Assembly: GCA_041168905.1 (NCBI GenBank)
Contig: JBEEJZ010000074.1
Coordinates: forward strand, 10,133 to 74,132
Source: JBEEJZ01 sp041168905
GTDB lineage: Bacteria; Pseudomonadota; Gammaproteobacteria; Burkholderiales; Burkholderiaceae_C
DNA length: 64,000 bases
Direction of reading: 5' to 3'
Made by a program: the position numbers and the translations under genes. This document shows, one piece after another, positions 24,501 to 32,744 of this stretch. The notes beneath the pieces were generated by a model, which did not search any database, was not told the origin of the DNA, and saw nothing but the letters and a program-made list of their open reading frames with translations. The stretch's first letter is position 1, and every line of letters begins with the position of its first letter.

Positions 24501-25382
24501 ATGAGTTCAACGACACACGGCACAACGCCCTACTATTTTGTCCCCGGTCCGTCGCGCCACCCTGTTTTTGCAGCGATTGGCCTGTTTTTTGTGATTCTGG
24601 GCGCCGGCCAGTGGATCAATGGTGAGGCGTGGGGTAAGTACTCTCTGATATTTGGTTTGTTGTGGTGGTTAGGCGTGCTGTATCAATGGTTCAGTGAGGC
24701 CGTGTCTGAGAGCGAGGGTGGCCAATATGGACGGAAGATCGATCTCTCGTTCCGTTGGAGCATGAGCTGGTTCATCTTCTCTGAGGTGATGTTTTTCGGT
24801 GCATTTTTCACTGCGCTCTGGTGGGCCCGTTCGCATTCGGTGCCTGCCTTGGGTAGCCTGGACAATGCGCTCCTCTGGCCAGACTTCAAGGCCGTGTGGC
24901 CCAGCCTGGCAGCCGGTATGACTGCATCGCCAGCCGGCATCGTTGAGCCGTTCACTACCATGACACCGTTCTGGCTGCCCACGATCAACACTGCTCTGTT
25001 GCTGACTTCTGGCGTGACCTTGACGATTGCTCACCATGCGATGCAACACGGCGATCGAAGCAAGACTATCAAATTCATGTGGGCGACTGTCCTGCTGGGC
25101 GTGGTGTTCCTGTTTGTGCAGGGCTATGAGTACTACCATGCCTACGCAGAGCTCAACCTGAAGCTGTCGTCTGGCATCTACGGTTCGACCTTTTTCATGC
25201 TGACTGGTTTTCACGGATTCCACGTCTTTGTTGGCATGTTGATGCTGCTGTTCATTACCTTGCGTTTGCAAAAGGGCCATTTCTCAGCAGAACGTCATTT
25301 TGGTTTTGAGGGTGCAGCCTGGTACTGGCACTTTGTGGACGTTGTGTGGCTGGGTCTGTACATCCTCGTCTATTGGATGTAA
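24501..25382 (+). CDS. coxC: Cytochrome c oxidase subunit III
   Basis: This is the seven-helix membrane subunit III of the oxidase, 293 residues long. Family marks are RPWP-like N-terminal helices replaced here by FVPGPSRHPVF, the conserved ESMFF-like SEVMFFGAFF segment (residues about 94-103), GVTLTIAHHAM (about 171-181) and the C-terminal GAAWYWHFVDVVWLGLYI. AACGGAG lies ten bases before the ATG. A hairpin terminator follows 18 bases after the stop, ending the first transcription unit of the cluster. Confidence 0.94.
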   Translation: MSSTTHGTTPYYFVPGPSRHPVFAAIGLFFVILGAGQWINGEAWGKYSLIFGLLWWLGVLYQWFSEAVSESEGGQYGRKIDLSFRWSMSWFIFSEVMFFGAFFTALWWARSHSVPALGSLDNALLWPDFKAVWPSLAAGMTASPAGIVEPFTTMTPFWLPTINTALLLTSGVTLTIAHHAMQHGDRSKTIKFMWATVLLGVVFLFVQGYEYYHAYAELNLKLSSGIYGSTFFMLTGFHGFHVFVGMLMLLFITLRLQKGHFSAERHFGFEGAAWYWHFVDVVWLGLYILVYWM

Positions 25383-25400
25383 TTCACTCAGCCCGACAGG

Positions 25401-25426
25401 AAAAAGGCACCCAAGGGTGCCTTTTT
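25401..25426. terminator. Bidirectional terminator between coxC and the DUF2909 gene
   Basis: AAAAAGGCACCC and its complement (arms 25401-25412 and 25415-25426) form a stem flanked by an A run on one side and a T run on the other. It lies between the convergent ends of coxC and the small membrane gene and can act in both directions. Confidence 0.85.
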
Positions 25427-25458
25427 TAATCCTGGAATGACCATCTGCTCGAGTCTGT

Positions 25459-25680
25459 CTAGGCACCTCGTGGGATGCCAGTGGGTTGTATCCAACCTAA
25501 CTTCCAGGAAATCAAAATGCACAAGAACACCAATATTGAAAAGCCGACGCGCAGGGCAAGTGCCTTGAACATCTTGTTGGTTTTAGGTTGGGTGCCGGTG
25601 CCATCTTTCAGCATGTACCAAAGAGCGAAACCCAGGCTACAAACAATAGCTGCAAAAGCAATGGTGACGATGATTTTCAT
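25459..25680 (-). CDS. DUF2909 (twin transmembrane) small protein
   Basis: This is a 73-residue protein with two membrane helices (about 2-20 and 42-62) joined by a short polar loop with KTNK. It fits the DUF2909 family, which sits at this place in oxidase clusters of betaproteobacteria. The frame is open further upstream, but the ATG at 25680 starts the first helix and the upstream part has no hydrophobic or conserved character. It runs against the cluster, and its start is only 15 bases from that of SURF1, so the two promoters must overlap coding sequence. Confidence 0.78.
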   Translation of the reverse strand: MKIIVTIAFAAIVCSLGFALWYMLKDGTGTQPKTNKMFKALALRVGFSILVFLCILISWKLGWIQPTGIPRGA

Positions 25681-25695
25681 AGACAGGATTATCCG

Positions 25696-26412
25696 GTGAA
25701 CCAGGTACGTCGCCTGTGGCTGGTCTCTATTGCAGCCTCTGTGGTGCTTGTCGGTACCGTGCTGCTGGGGCGTTGGCAACTACAGCGAGCTTCGATGAAG
25801 GAGCAACTCGCCGAGCAGTCGGAGTTGTGTCAGACGATGCCTGCATTAAGCATCCAGGACCTGTCGGTAATGTCTCTCGACGCAGTCTGTGATCAGCGCA
25901 AGGTAACACTTACCGGTCAATGGGTGGCTGCAAAAACGGTGTATCTGGATAACAGGCAAATGAATGGGCGTCCGGGTTTCTTTGTGGTGACGCCATTCAC
26001 CCTGGACGGCACACAGGACAGTATCCTGGTGCAAAGAGGATGGTTGCCGCGTAACTTTGTTGATCGTGTGCAGGTGCAAAAGATCGAGACGCCCAACGGC
26101 CAAATAGTGATACAGGGGCGCTTAGTCCCCCCTCCGTCCAAGCTTTATGAATTGGGTACAGCAGATGCTGGGCTGATCCGGCAAAATCTGGACTTGGCTT
26201 CCTTTGCGGCGGAAACGGGATTGAAGCTGCTGGATAAAAGTGTTCAGCAGACCGGTGAGAGTACCGAAGGTCTGCAGCGCGATTGGCTGGTTGTTGCGAG
26301 TAGCGCCGACAAACATTACGGCTACGCATTTCAATGGTTTGGACTTAGCGGTCTGACCTTCATTCTTTATGTCTGGTTTCAAATTGTCAGATTCCGAGCG
26401 AAAAAACAATGA
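25696..26412 (+). CDS. SURF1 family oxidase assembly protein
   Basis: This SURF1-type protein assists haem a insertion into subunit I. The 238 residues have the two expected membrane helices, at the N-terminus (about 8-25) and C-terminus (about 211-230), around a periplasmic domain. Family motifs are LGRWQLQRA near 22-30, RPGFFVVTPF near 95-104, VQRGWLPR near 113-120 and the terminal YGYAFQWFGLS. The GTG at 25696 has AGGA upstream. The open frame extends 36 codons further back without conserved content. Confidence 0.9.
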   Translation: MNQVRRLWLVSIAASVVLVGTVLLGRWQLQRASMKEQLAEQSELCQTMPALSIQDLSVMSLDAVCDQRKVTLTGQWVAAKTVYLDNRQMNGRPGFFVVTPFTLDGTQDSILVQRGWLPRNFVDRVQVQKIETPNGQIVIQGRLVPPPSKLYELGTADAGLIRQNLDLASFAAETGLKLLDKSVQQTGESTEGLQRDWLVVASSADKHYGYAFQWFGLSGLTFILYVWFQIVRFRAKKQ

Positions 26413-27076
26413 TCAACCCTTGAGCCTGACGGTTCATGCCATGCCAAGCCCGCAAGACTCTGTCGCGGGAGATGAACGTCGAACGCTCAGTGGGCGCCGG
26501 AAGATGTTGCTTGTCTTGCTGGTGTGCGCGGCACCCGTCGTTGCCTCCTACTTCACTTACTATGTGGTGAGGCCAGACTCGGCGCGTAGTTTTGGGACAT
26601 TGATCGATCCGCAACGGACCACGCCAGACATCGTCGCCACCACCCCACAAGGACAAGCATTTAACCTGCGCCAGCTGAAGGGGCAATGGTTGATCGTTAG
26701 CGTAGCGGGTGGTGCTTGCAATGCCTCATGTGAGCAAAACCTGTATTTGCAGCGACAACTGCGGGAGGTCTTGGGCAAGGAAAAGGACCGTGTTGAACGG
26801 GTATGGCTCGTTGACGACGCTGCTGTACTGCCAGAGAAGATTGCGCCCGGACTCCAAAATGCGACGGTATTGCGCGTTCAACGTGCGGAGCTGGAGCAGT
26901 GGCTGAAGCCCGCTTCGGGCCAGCAACTGTCGGATCACCTTTACGTCGTGGACCCCATGGGCAACTGGATGATGCGCTTCCCCGCCCATTTGACAACAGA
27001 GGGCGCTGCCAAGGCCAAGCGGGATCTGGAGCGTTTGCTCAGAGCTTCCGCCTCTTGGGATCAGGCGGGCCGCTAG
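26369..27076 (+). CDS. Sco-like membrane protein with a thioredoxin fold
   Basis: This 235-residue protein has one membrane anchor (about 46-66) and a periplasmic thioredoxin-like domain. A CX3C pair (C117, C121 in GGACNASC) resembles the copper-binding site of Sco proteins. It lies between SURF1 and ctaA, where betaproteobacteria often carry a gene misnamed as an oxidase subunit. The start is uncertain: the ATG at 26369 overlaps SURF1 by 44 bases, TTG 26384 is possible, and the ATG at 26441 would remove the QPLSLTVHAMP segment. A second, canonical sco gene ends the cluster. Confidence 0.72.
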   Translation: MSGFKLSDSERKNNDQPLSLTVHAMPSPQDSVAGDERRTLSGRRKMLLVLLVCAAPVVASYFTYYVVRPDSARSFGTLIDPQRTTPDIVATTPQGQAFNLRQLKGQWLIVSVAGGACNASCEQNLYLQRQLREVLGKEKDRVERVWLVDDAAVLPEKIAPGLQNATVLRVQRAELEQWLKPASGQQLSDHLYVVDPMGNWMMRFPAHLTTEGAAKAKRDLERLLRASASWDQAGR

Positions 27077-27104
27077 TGCCGGGCATGACATCGGCACAGA
27101 CAAG

Positions 27105-28319
27105 ATGAACACTCCCGACCTTTACAACCTATCACCTCTGGCCATGGTTATGCTGGCGGGATTGGTGATCGCCATCGTGCCATTGGTCTGGGTGTGGTGG
27201 AGGCATCGTGGCCAAGGTGCGGCCAGTCTGTCGCACGGTTTGGCCGTTCTCACCCTGTTTTTAACCTTCGACCTGGTGTTGTTTGGCGCCTTTACCCGAT
27301 TGACGGACTCGGGCCTGGGCTGTCCAGACTGGCCTGGGTGCTACGGAAGTGCCAGTCCGCTAGGGGCCGCATCGCCGATTGCAGCGGCACAGGCCGCGCT
27401 GCCCAGCGGACCTGTCACATATGGCAAGGCCTGGATAGAGATGGTTCATCGATACTTGGCGACTGCTGTCGGGGTCTTGATATTGTTTCAGGCCATCCGT
27501 AGCTGGTATTTGTATCGCCAAGGTCGGCGTGCGGGCGGTGCTTGGGCCGCGCCCTTGTTCAGCCCTTGGTGGTCAACCCTGACTTTGATCTGGGTTTGTC
27601 TGCAAGGCGCTTTTGGCGCACTGACTGTGACCATGAAGTTGTTCCCCGCCATTGTGACGTTACATCTTTTGGGCGGCATCGTTCTTTTGATGTTGCTGGC
27701 TGTTCAAGTGGCGCAGGGTGAGCAATCTAGGCAGGTGAGCCCGGCCACTGCCAAGTTCGTTGGGGTTGGGCGAGGACTGCGCTTCGGGCTTATGGCTGGC
27801 TTGGGCCTGCTGACCGTGCAAATTGCACTTGGTGGTTGGGTCAGTACCAACTATGCCGTATTGGCCTGTGCTGAATTTCCGACTTGTCAAGGGGGCTGGT
27901 GGCCGCCGATGAACGTGTCTCAGGGCTTCGAGATCTGGCGTCCTTTGGGGATGACCTCCCAAGGCGAAATCATCAGTTTTGCAGCCCTGACCGCCATCCA
28001 CTGGGTGCATCGCTTGATGGCACTGGTGGTTTTTGCTGCCTTGGGTGCGCTCACTTATCGATTGCGCTCGTATGCTGACCTTAAAACGACGGCACGTTGG
28101 CTGGCTCTACTGCTCTTGCTGCAATTCGCTACCGGCGTAAGCAATGTGGTATTCGAATGGCCTTTGTTGGCCGCTGTTTTACATACAGGCGGTGCAGCTG
28201 CCTTGTGTGTCGTTTTGACTTTGGCACTGACTCGGCTGATGCTCGCCACTGCGGCATTTGACCGAGCGTCCAGCACAAGCGTGTTGAAGTCGTCCAGCTC
28301 TGAAAATAGGCCCGTATGA
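27105..28319 (+). CDS. ctaA: Haem A synthase (COX15/CtaA)
   Basis: This integral membrane enzyme oxidises the C8 methyl of haem O to give haem A for the oxidase. The 404 residues contain eight membrane helices in two repeats. Histidine motifs are EMVHRYLAT (first repeat), VTLHLLGG, AIHWVHRLMAL and VLHTGGA, and the GCPDWPGCYG loop carries the cysteine pair typical of the family. A second loop has CAEFPTCQGGW. The last four bases overlap ctaB (ATGA). Confidence 0.94.
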   Translation: MNTPDLYNLSPLAMVMLAGLVIAIVPLVWVWWRHRGQGAASLSHGLAVLTLFLTFDLVLFGAFTRLTDSGLGCPDWPGCYGSASPLGAASPIAAAQAALPSGPVTYGKAWIEMVHRYLATAVGVLILFQAIRSWYLYRQGRRAGGAWAAPLFSPWWSTLTLIWVCLQGAFGALTVTMKLFPAIVTLHLLGGIVLLMLLAVQVAQGEQSRQVSPATAKFVGVGRGLRFGLMAGLGLLTVQIALGGWVSTNYAVLACAEFPTCQGGWWPPMNVSQGFEIWRPLGMTSQGEIISFAALTAIHWVHRLMALVVFAALGALTYRLRSYADLKTTARWLALLLLLQFATGVSNVVFEWPLLAAVLHTGGAAALCVVLTLALTRLMLATAAFDRASSTSVLKSSSSENRPV

Positions 28320-29233
28320 GTACGCCCACACCAAGCTCCCTGCCCACGGCGGGGGAAGTTCCTCTGTCAGTCTTCAGGCAATACAACGCCTTGACGAAGC
28401 CCCGGGTGATTCAGCTGATCGTGTTTTGTGCGCTGATTGGCATGGTGTTGGCCGTGCCTGGTGTGCCTACATGGGGCGAGGTGCGGATCGCTACGGTCGC
28501 ATGCCTGGGTATTTGGCTGGTAGCCGGCGCTGCGGCAGCTTTCAATTGCATCGTCGAGCAAGGAATAGACGCCCGGATGAAGCGCACCGCTTGGCGCCCC
28601 ACCGCCAAAGGGCAACTCGGCAACCAGCAAACCTTGTTGTTCTCGGCAGTTTTGTGTGCCATCGGCTCAGCGCTGCTTTATATCTGGGTGAACCCACTCA
28701 CCATGTGGCTGACTTTCGCCACTTTCGTGGGCTATGCAGTGATCTATACCGTGGTTCTGAAGCCGCGAACGCCACAAAATATCGTCATCGGCGGTGCCTC
28801 AGGTGCCATGCCTCCTGTTTTGGGCTGGGCGGCCATGCGCGGCGATGTCGGGCCAGAGGCCCTGATACTTTTTCTGATCATCTTCTTGTGGACGCCGCCT
28901 CATTTTTGGGCACTGGCGCTTTACAGGGTGGAGGACTACCGCAAGTCCGGCCTACCTATGCTGCCGGTCACCCACGGTAGTGAGTTCACCCGCTTGCACA
29001 TTCTTCTTTACACCCTGGTTCTTTTCGCTGCCTGTCTGCTGCCATTTATCTACGGCATGAGTTCCTGGTTGTATCTGGTGGTTGCGGTGGTGTTGAGCAT
29101 TGGTTTTTGCGCCTATGCGGTGGCGCTGTTGCGCAACTACTCTGATGAATTGGCGCGTCGTACCTTTCGCTTCTCCTTGATTCATCTGAGCGTGCTTTTT
29201 GCCGCGCTGTTGCTGGATCATTACATCTACTGA
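28316..29233 (+). CDS. ctaB: Protohaem IX farnesyltransferase (haem O synthase)
   Basis: This polytopic UbiA-family prenyltransferase converts haem B to haem O, the step before CtaA. The 305 residues carry the first Asp-rich motif in NCIVEQGIDARMKRT (about residues 79-93) and the second region around YTVVLKPRTPQNIVIGGASGAMPP (about 144-168). The membrane spans are those of the family. It overlaps ctaA by four bases and is followed 10 bases later by sco, so the three are one transcription unit. Confidence 0.94.
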   Translation: MSTPTPSSLPTAGEVPLSVFRQYNALTKPRVIQLIVFCALIGMVLAVPGVPTWGEVRIATVACLGIWLVAGAAAAFNCIVEQGIDARMKRTAWRPTAKGQLGNQQTLLFSAVLCAIGSALLYIWVNPLTMWLTFATFVGYAVIYTVVLKPRTPQNIVIGGASGAMPPVLGWAAMRGDVGPEALILFLIIFLWTPPHFWALALYRVEDYRKSGLPMLPVTHGSEFTRLHILLYTLVLFAACLLPFIYGMSSWLYLVVAVVLSIGFCAYAVALLRNYSDELARRTFRFSLIHLSVLFAALLLDHYIY

Positions 29234-29243
29234 GGCCGCGCGC

Positions 29244-29867
29244 ATGTTGATCACGAAATCTCTCCTCGGCCCCTGGTATCGCATGTTGCGGGTGCTGCTG
29301 TGTGCCAGCATGTGCGCTGCCTTGCTGGCCTGCAGCGACAAGGGGCCTGCATTCACGTCCATCGACGTGACCGGAGCGGACTACGCCAAGGATTTTTCCT
29401 TACTGGACCAGAATGGGCAGCAAAGGTCACTGAAAGATTTCAAGGGCAAGGTCGTGGTCGTGTTTTTTGGTTACACGCAGTGCCCCGATGTTTGCCCGAC
29501 AACCCTGGCTGAGCTCGTTGAGGTCAAGCGCTTGTTGGGAGCAGATGGCACCAAACTTCAGCCGCTGTTCATCACGGTGGATCCCGAGCGTGATCAGTCT
29601 GACATGCTCAAGAATTACATGACGAACTTCGACGCCAGCTTTTTAGCCTTGCGACCTACGCCGGAACAGTTGCTTGCCTTGACGAAGGACTACAAGATGT
29701 ACTTCAAGAAGGTGGAAGGCAAAACCCCGACCAGCTACACCATGGACCACTCAGCCGGTAGCTACGTGTACGACACTCAGGGCCGGCTGCGTCTGTATAC
29801 CCGCTACGGTAGCGGTGCAGCGCCATTGGCGGCGGATATCAAAAAACTGTTGGCCACCACGCCGTGA
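29244..29867 (+). CDS. SCO1/SenC copper chaperone lipoprotein
   Basis: This is a periplasmic, membrane-anchored copper chaperone for the CuA site of subunit II. The 207 residues include a lipoprotein signal ending LLAC (C30), the thioredoxin fold with the copper ligands C80 and C84 (CPDVCP), and the histidine H169 in the TMDHSAGS segment. The start ATG lies 10 bases after the ctaB stop. The gene closes the cluster and is convergent with rpoH, with about 50 bases between stops. Confidence 0.93.
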   Translation: MLITKSLLGPWYRMLRVLLCASMCAALLACSDKGPAFTSIDVTGADYAKDFSLLDQNGQQRSLKDFKGKVVVVFFGYTQCPDVCPTTLAELVEVKRLLGADGTKLQPLFITVDPERDQSDMLKNYMTNFDASFLALRPTPEQLLALTKDYKMYFKKVEGKTPTSYTMDHSAGSYVYDTQGRLRLYTRYGSGAAPLAADIKKLLATTP

Positions 29868-29918
29868 GGTGCGCAGGGCCGAAACGCCCAGGTCGGTGAC
29901 GACTAGGGCGCGCCCTGG

Positions 29919-30860
29919 TCAGGCGAACTCGACGAGCGCCTTTTTCATCTTCTTCATCGCAGCCGCCTCGATTTGACGGATGCGCTCGGCGCTGACGCCG
30001 TACTCGGCCGCTAGGTCGTGCAGGGTCATGCCGCCCGAGCTGTCGTCGTTCACCTTCAGCCAGCGCTCTTCCACAATGCGGCGGCTCCTGGGGTCCAGGG
30101 TGTCGAGAGCAAGGCTGATGCCTTCGGTGGCCATCACATCACGTTGGTGACTTTCTATCACTGACACGGGTTCATGGGTGGCGTCGGTCAGATAGGCAAT
30201 AGGGCCGAAACTGTCTTCGCCATCGTCGGAGGGGCCCGGATCCAGCACCACATCACCGCCTGAAAGACGGGTTTCCATTTCGATGACTTCCTCGCGCTTG
30301 ACCTTCAACTCGGTGGCCATGGCGTCAATCTGCTCGTCGTTGAGCGTGTCGCGGTGCGTGCCCAGGTCGGCGGCAGCATCGTCAGCCTTGAAGCGTTGCT
30401 TCATCGAGCGCAGGTTGAAAAACAATTTGCGCTGAGCCTTGGTGGTTGCGACCTTGACCATGCGCCAGTTTTTCAGGATGTACTCGTGAATTTCTGCCTT
30501 GATCCAGTGCATGGCGTAGCTCACCAAACGCACTCCCTGCTCAGGGTCGAAACGTTTGACCGCCTTCATCAGGCCAACATTGCCCTCCTGAATCAGGTCG
30601 CCATGGGGCAAGCCGTAGCCCAGATATTGGCGAGAAATGGACACCACCAGCCGCAAATGAGACATGACGAGCTTTCCCGCTGCATCGATATCACTGTGGT
30701 CGCGGAACCGGCGCGCGTAGCCCTGCTCTTCCTCAAGCGTCAGCATCGGCAACCGATTTGCTGCCGAGATATAGGCGTCCAGGTTGCCTAACGCCGGCAC
30801 CATACCCCAAGGGTTGGCGACTGCCAGGGCGCCGCCAGAAACTCCAGTTTGATAAGACAT
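29919..30860 (-). CDS. rpoH: RNA polymerase heat-shock sigma factor RpoH (sigma-32)
   Basis: This is the alternative sigma factor for heat-shock genes. The 313 residues contain the sigma-70 family regions 2 and 4, the region 2 core near GDLIQEGNVGLMKAVKRFDP, and the RpoH-specific box QRKLFFNLR (about residues 133-141). Region 4 ends with a helix-turn-helix (AAEYGVSAERIRQIEAAAMKKM). A GAGGAG ribosome site lies before the ATG. A perfect CIRCE stands 31 bases upstream, which suggests HrcA repression in addition to any RNA-based control. Confidence 0.95.
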   Translation of the reverse strand: MSYQTGVSGGALAVANPWGMVPALGNLDAYISAANRLPMLTLEEEQGYARRFRDHSDIDAAGKLVMSHLRLVVSISRQYLGYGLPHGDLIQEGNVGLMKAVKRFDPEQGVRLVSYAMHWIKAEIHEYILKNWRMVKVATTKAQRKLFFNLRSMKQRFKADDAAADLGTHRDTLNDEQIDAMATELKVKREEVIEMETRLSGGDVVLDPGPSDDGEDSFGPIAYLTDATHEPVSVIESHQRDVMATEGISLALDTLDPRSRRIVEERWLKVNDDSSGGMTLHDLAAEYGVSAERIRQIEAAAMKKMKKALVEFA

Positions 30861-30890
30861 ACCAGAACTCCTCTCTCTAATAAGGGAATG

Positions 30891-30917
30891 TTAGCACTCC
30901 TGTGTGGAGAGTGCTAA
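30891..30917. promoter_or_regulatory. CIRCE element (HrcA operator) upstream of rpoH
   Basis: TTAGCACTC, nine bases, then GAGTGCTAA: both arms match the CIRCE consensus at every base. It lies 31 bases before the rpoH start codon, a usual distance for repression or for an effect on the leader mRNA. On the rpoH strand a TTGTCA hexamer stands about 30 bases further upstream as a -35 candidate. The repressor gene hrcA is in the same window (62053). Confidence 0.92.
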
Positions 30918-30953
30918 CGATCAGTCCAAAAGCCTTGTGACAAGTTGTGAGTG

Positions 30954-31535
30954 TTACCGCAAGGCACGTTGCGTGGCCAATTCCCCGCCCGATTGGAATG
31001 GCCCCAGGGGATTGACTTGCTGCTCGACAAAGTCCACATGTGGCTCACCGCTGCTGTTGCGCAGCAGCACGACACCATTGCGCACAACGATGAGTCCCTG
31101 AAAGCGCCAGCCCGTGCTGTGCGCGGTACGGCGAATGTTGAAGAAGTCCAGCAAAAAATTGCCGACGCGGCGCCTGTCCTCGCGTGAATAACGAAACTCA
31201 TAGGCTCGGCACCTCATTTGAGCCAGGATGCAGTCGCGCACTGCTGAGTCCAGTGCTTCCATGGGAACGCCAGAATTGGGTGCCAACCGGCTGATCACCT
31301 CGGGGTAGGGGATGATGGTGACGTTGGCAGTGGTCACGGGGTCAAAACCCAGGGCTTTGATCTCCTCGAAGGTGGTCTGGTAGGGGATGATCTTCTCAAG
31401 CTGGACCCGGGCCTCCTCGAAACTGTCGAAAGGGGTGGGGGTGACGTTGCTGCCGCGTGGTAGCAGGTTGGCACAACCACCCAGGGCAAGACCCGCCAGC
31501 AGGCAAGCGATCCTGCGAGCGAGCAGGTACAGCAT
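30954..31535 (-). CDS. Predicted lipoprotein of unknown function
   Basis: This 193-residue protein has a lipoprotein signal ending in LGGC (about residue 21), so it is probably anchored in the outer or inner membrane on the periplasmic side. The rest is a mixed alpha/beta domain without a motif I know. Two cysteines in the middle (DCILAQMRC) might form a disulfide. The ATG at 31535 was chosen over a TTG two codons earlier. It lies between the CIRCE region and the universal stress gene and could be co-transcribed with the latter (25 bases between them). Confidence 0.7.
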   Translation of the reverse strand: MLYLLARRIACLLAGLALGGCANLLPRGSNVTPTPFDSFEEARVQLEKIIPYQTTFEEIKALGFDPVTTANVTIIPYPEVISRLAPNSGVPMEALDSAVRDCILAQMRCRAYEFRYSREDRRRVGNFLLDFFNIRRTAHSTGWRFQGLIVVRNGVVLLRNSSGEPHVDFVEQQVNPLGPFQSGGELATQRALR

Positions 31536-31560
31536 GCGCAATTCAAAGCCGGGTGTCAGC

Positions 31561-32001
31561 TCATTCGCCGCGTACCACCATCACCGGCACGCTCGCGTGT
31601 TGCAGCACACGCTGGGTCACGCTGCCCAGTACCAACTTCTCCAGGCCATGGCGACCATGCGAGCCCATGACGACCAGGTCTGCATGGGCCTTGCCGGCGC
31701 TCTCCAAAATACCTCGCCAGACGGTGTGGGACTCCACGACCTCGCCGTGGGTCTCTACGCCGGCAGATGTGAGCTGTTCGCAGGCAACATGGATGGCCTT
31801 TTCTGCCTCTGCCTTGGCTGCCTTGCGGAAATCCTCCTGGCCATAGGGTATTTCTGCGTTCATGCCCATCAAGGGATAGGGATCAACGAACGAGATCACG
31901 GAGACCTTGCTTTTGAAGGCTTTAGCCAGTGCTATGGCCTTGTCGATGGCGCGCAGCGACGTGGGAGAGCCGTCTACCGGCACGAGAATTTGGTCAAACA
32001 T
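31561..32001 (-). CDS. Universal stress protein (UspA family)
   Basis: This 146-residue protein of the UspA fold includes the nucleotide-binding motif G-x2-G-x9-G-(S/T) in GSHGRHGLEKLVLGSVT near its C-terminus and the N-terminal strand ILVPVDGS, and so is probably an ATP-binding type. AGGAA lies before the ATG at 32001, which also marks the start of the fold. The 25 open codons upstream have no conserved content. Its location near rpoH fits a stress-related role, but co-regulation is not shown. Confidence 0.9.
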   Translation of the reverse strand: MFDQILVPVDGSPTSLRAIDKAIALAKAFKSKVSVISFVDPYPLMGMNAEIPYGQEDFRKAAKAEAEKAIHVACEQLTSAGVETHGEVVESHTVWRGILESAGKAHADLVVMGSHGRHGLEKLVLGSVTQRVLQHASVPVMVVRGE

Positions 32002-32102
32002 GTCAGTTCCTGCAGAAAGTGTTTCGGGAACTGCATTGGAAGGCCTGCCAGCAATGGCCCTCTTGAGCACTCGCAAGTGTGTGACCCGTGGTGCCTGGAC
32101 GT

Positions 32103-32741
32103 CTAACTATCCCCGTGCCCGCCTGGATGCGGCTGGGTACTCAGGGCCCGCCATGCCCAATGGATGCGCGTGGCGGTGGTGAGCAGGCACAGAGTCGCGA
32201 AAAGTGTGGCCAGCGTTGCAAAGTGATGGGGCCACAGGCACATGGCGGCAAAAAAGGCGAGTGTTTCAGTGGCCTCCGTTAGCCCGCCCAAAAAATAAAA
32301 CGACTTGTCTGGGTACGCCAGGCTGGTCATCCCACGCTTGGCAGCAAGTGCGGCAAAGGCCAGAAAGCTCGATCCCGTGCCTATGAAACTGGCCAGTAAA
32401 AAGGCCGCTGCCAGTGCATGGTTTGCAGGGTCGACCCAGGCAAAAGCCAGCGGAATGCTGGCGTAAAACAGAAAATCCAGGGCAATGTCCAAAAAACCAC
32501 CCCGGTCAGTGGGCTTGCCCAAGCGGGCGACCGCGCCGTCCAGTGCATCGAACAGGCGCGAGACCAGCATGGCTACCAAGCCCGCCAAAAATGCTCCGTT
32601 TGCGATGCAGAGTGCGGCGGCCAGGCCCAGCACAAATCCGCTCACCGTGAGTTGATCGGCACCGATGTGACACCGTACCAGCAAGCGTGCCAGTGCGTCT
32701 ATGGCGGGCTTGATCAAGGCTGTCACGCGACGATCCAGCAT
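32103..32741 (-). CDS. ynjF: CDP-alcohol phosphatidyltransferase, YnjF-like
   Basis: This integral membrane enzyme of the CDP-alcohol phosphotransferase family joins a CDP-activated lipid to an alcohol. The 212 residues have about six membrane helices and the complete signature D-x2-D-G-x2-A-R-x8-G-x3-D-x3-D, seen as DALDGAVARLGKPTD then RGGFLDIALD (about residues 65-89). It follows the ABC ATPase gene by three bases. The order substrate-binding protein, permease, ATPase, phosphotransferase matches the ynjBCD(E)F group of enterobacteria, which suggests a common but unknown pathway. Confidence 0.82.
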   Translation of the reverse strand: MLDRRVTALIKPAIDALARLLVRCHIGADQLTVSGFVLGLAAALCIANGAFLAGLVAMLVSRLFDALDGAVARLGKPTDRGGFLDIALDFLFYASIPLAFAWVDPANHALAAAFLLASFIGTGSSFLAFAALAAKRGMTSLAYPDKSFYFLGGLTEATETLAFFAAMCLWPHHFATLATLFATLCLLTTATRIHWAWRALSTQPHPGGHGDS

Positions 32742-32744
32742 GGT

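Noticed and set aside
29905..29916. GGGCGCGCCC-type palindrome between sco and rpoH as a terminator
   Set aside because: There is no loop and no T run; it is too short to call, although the convergent genes need some end signal here.
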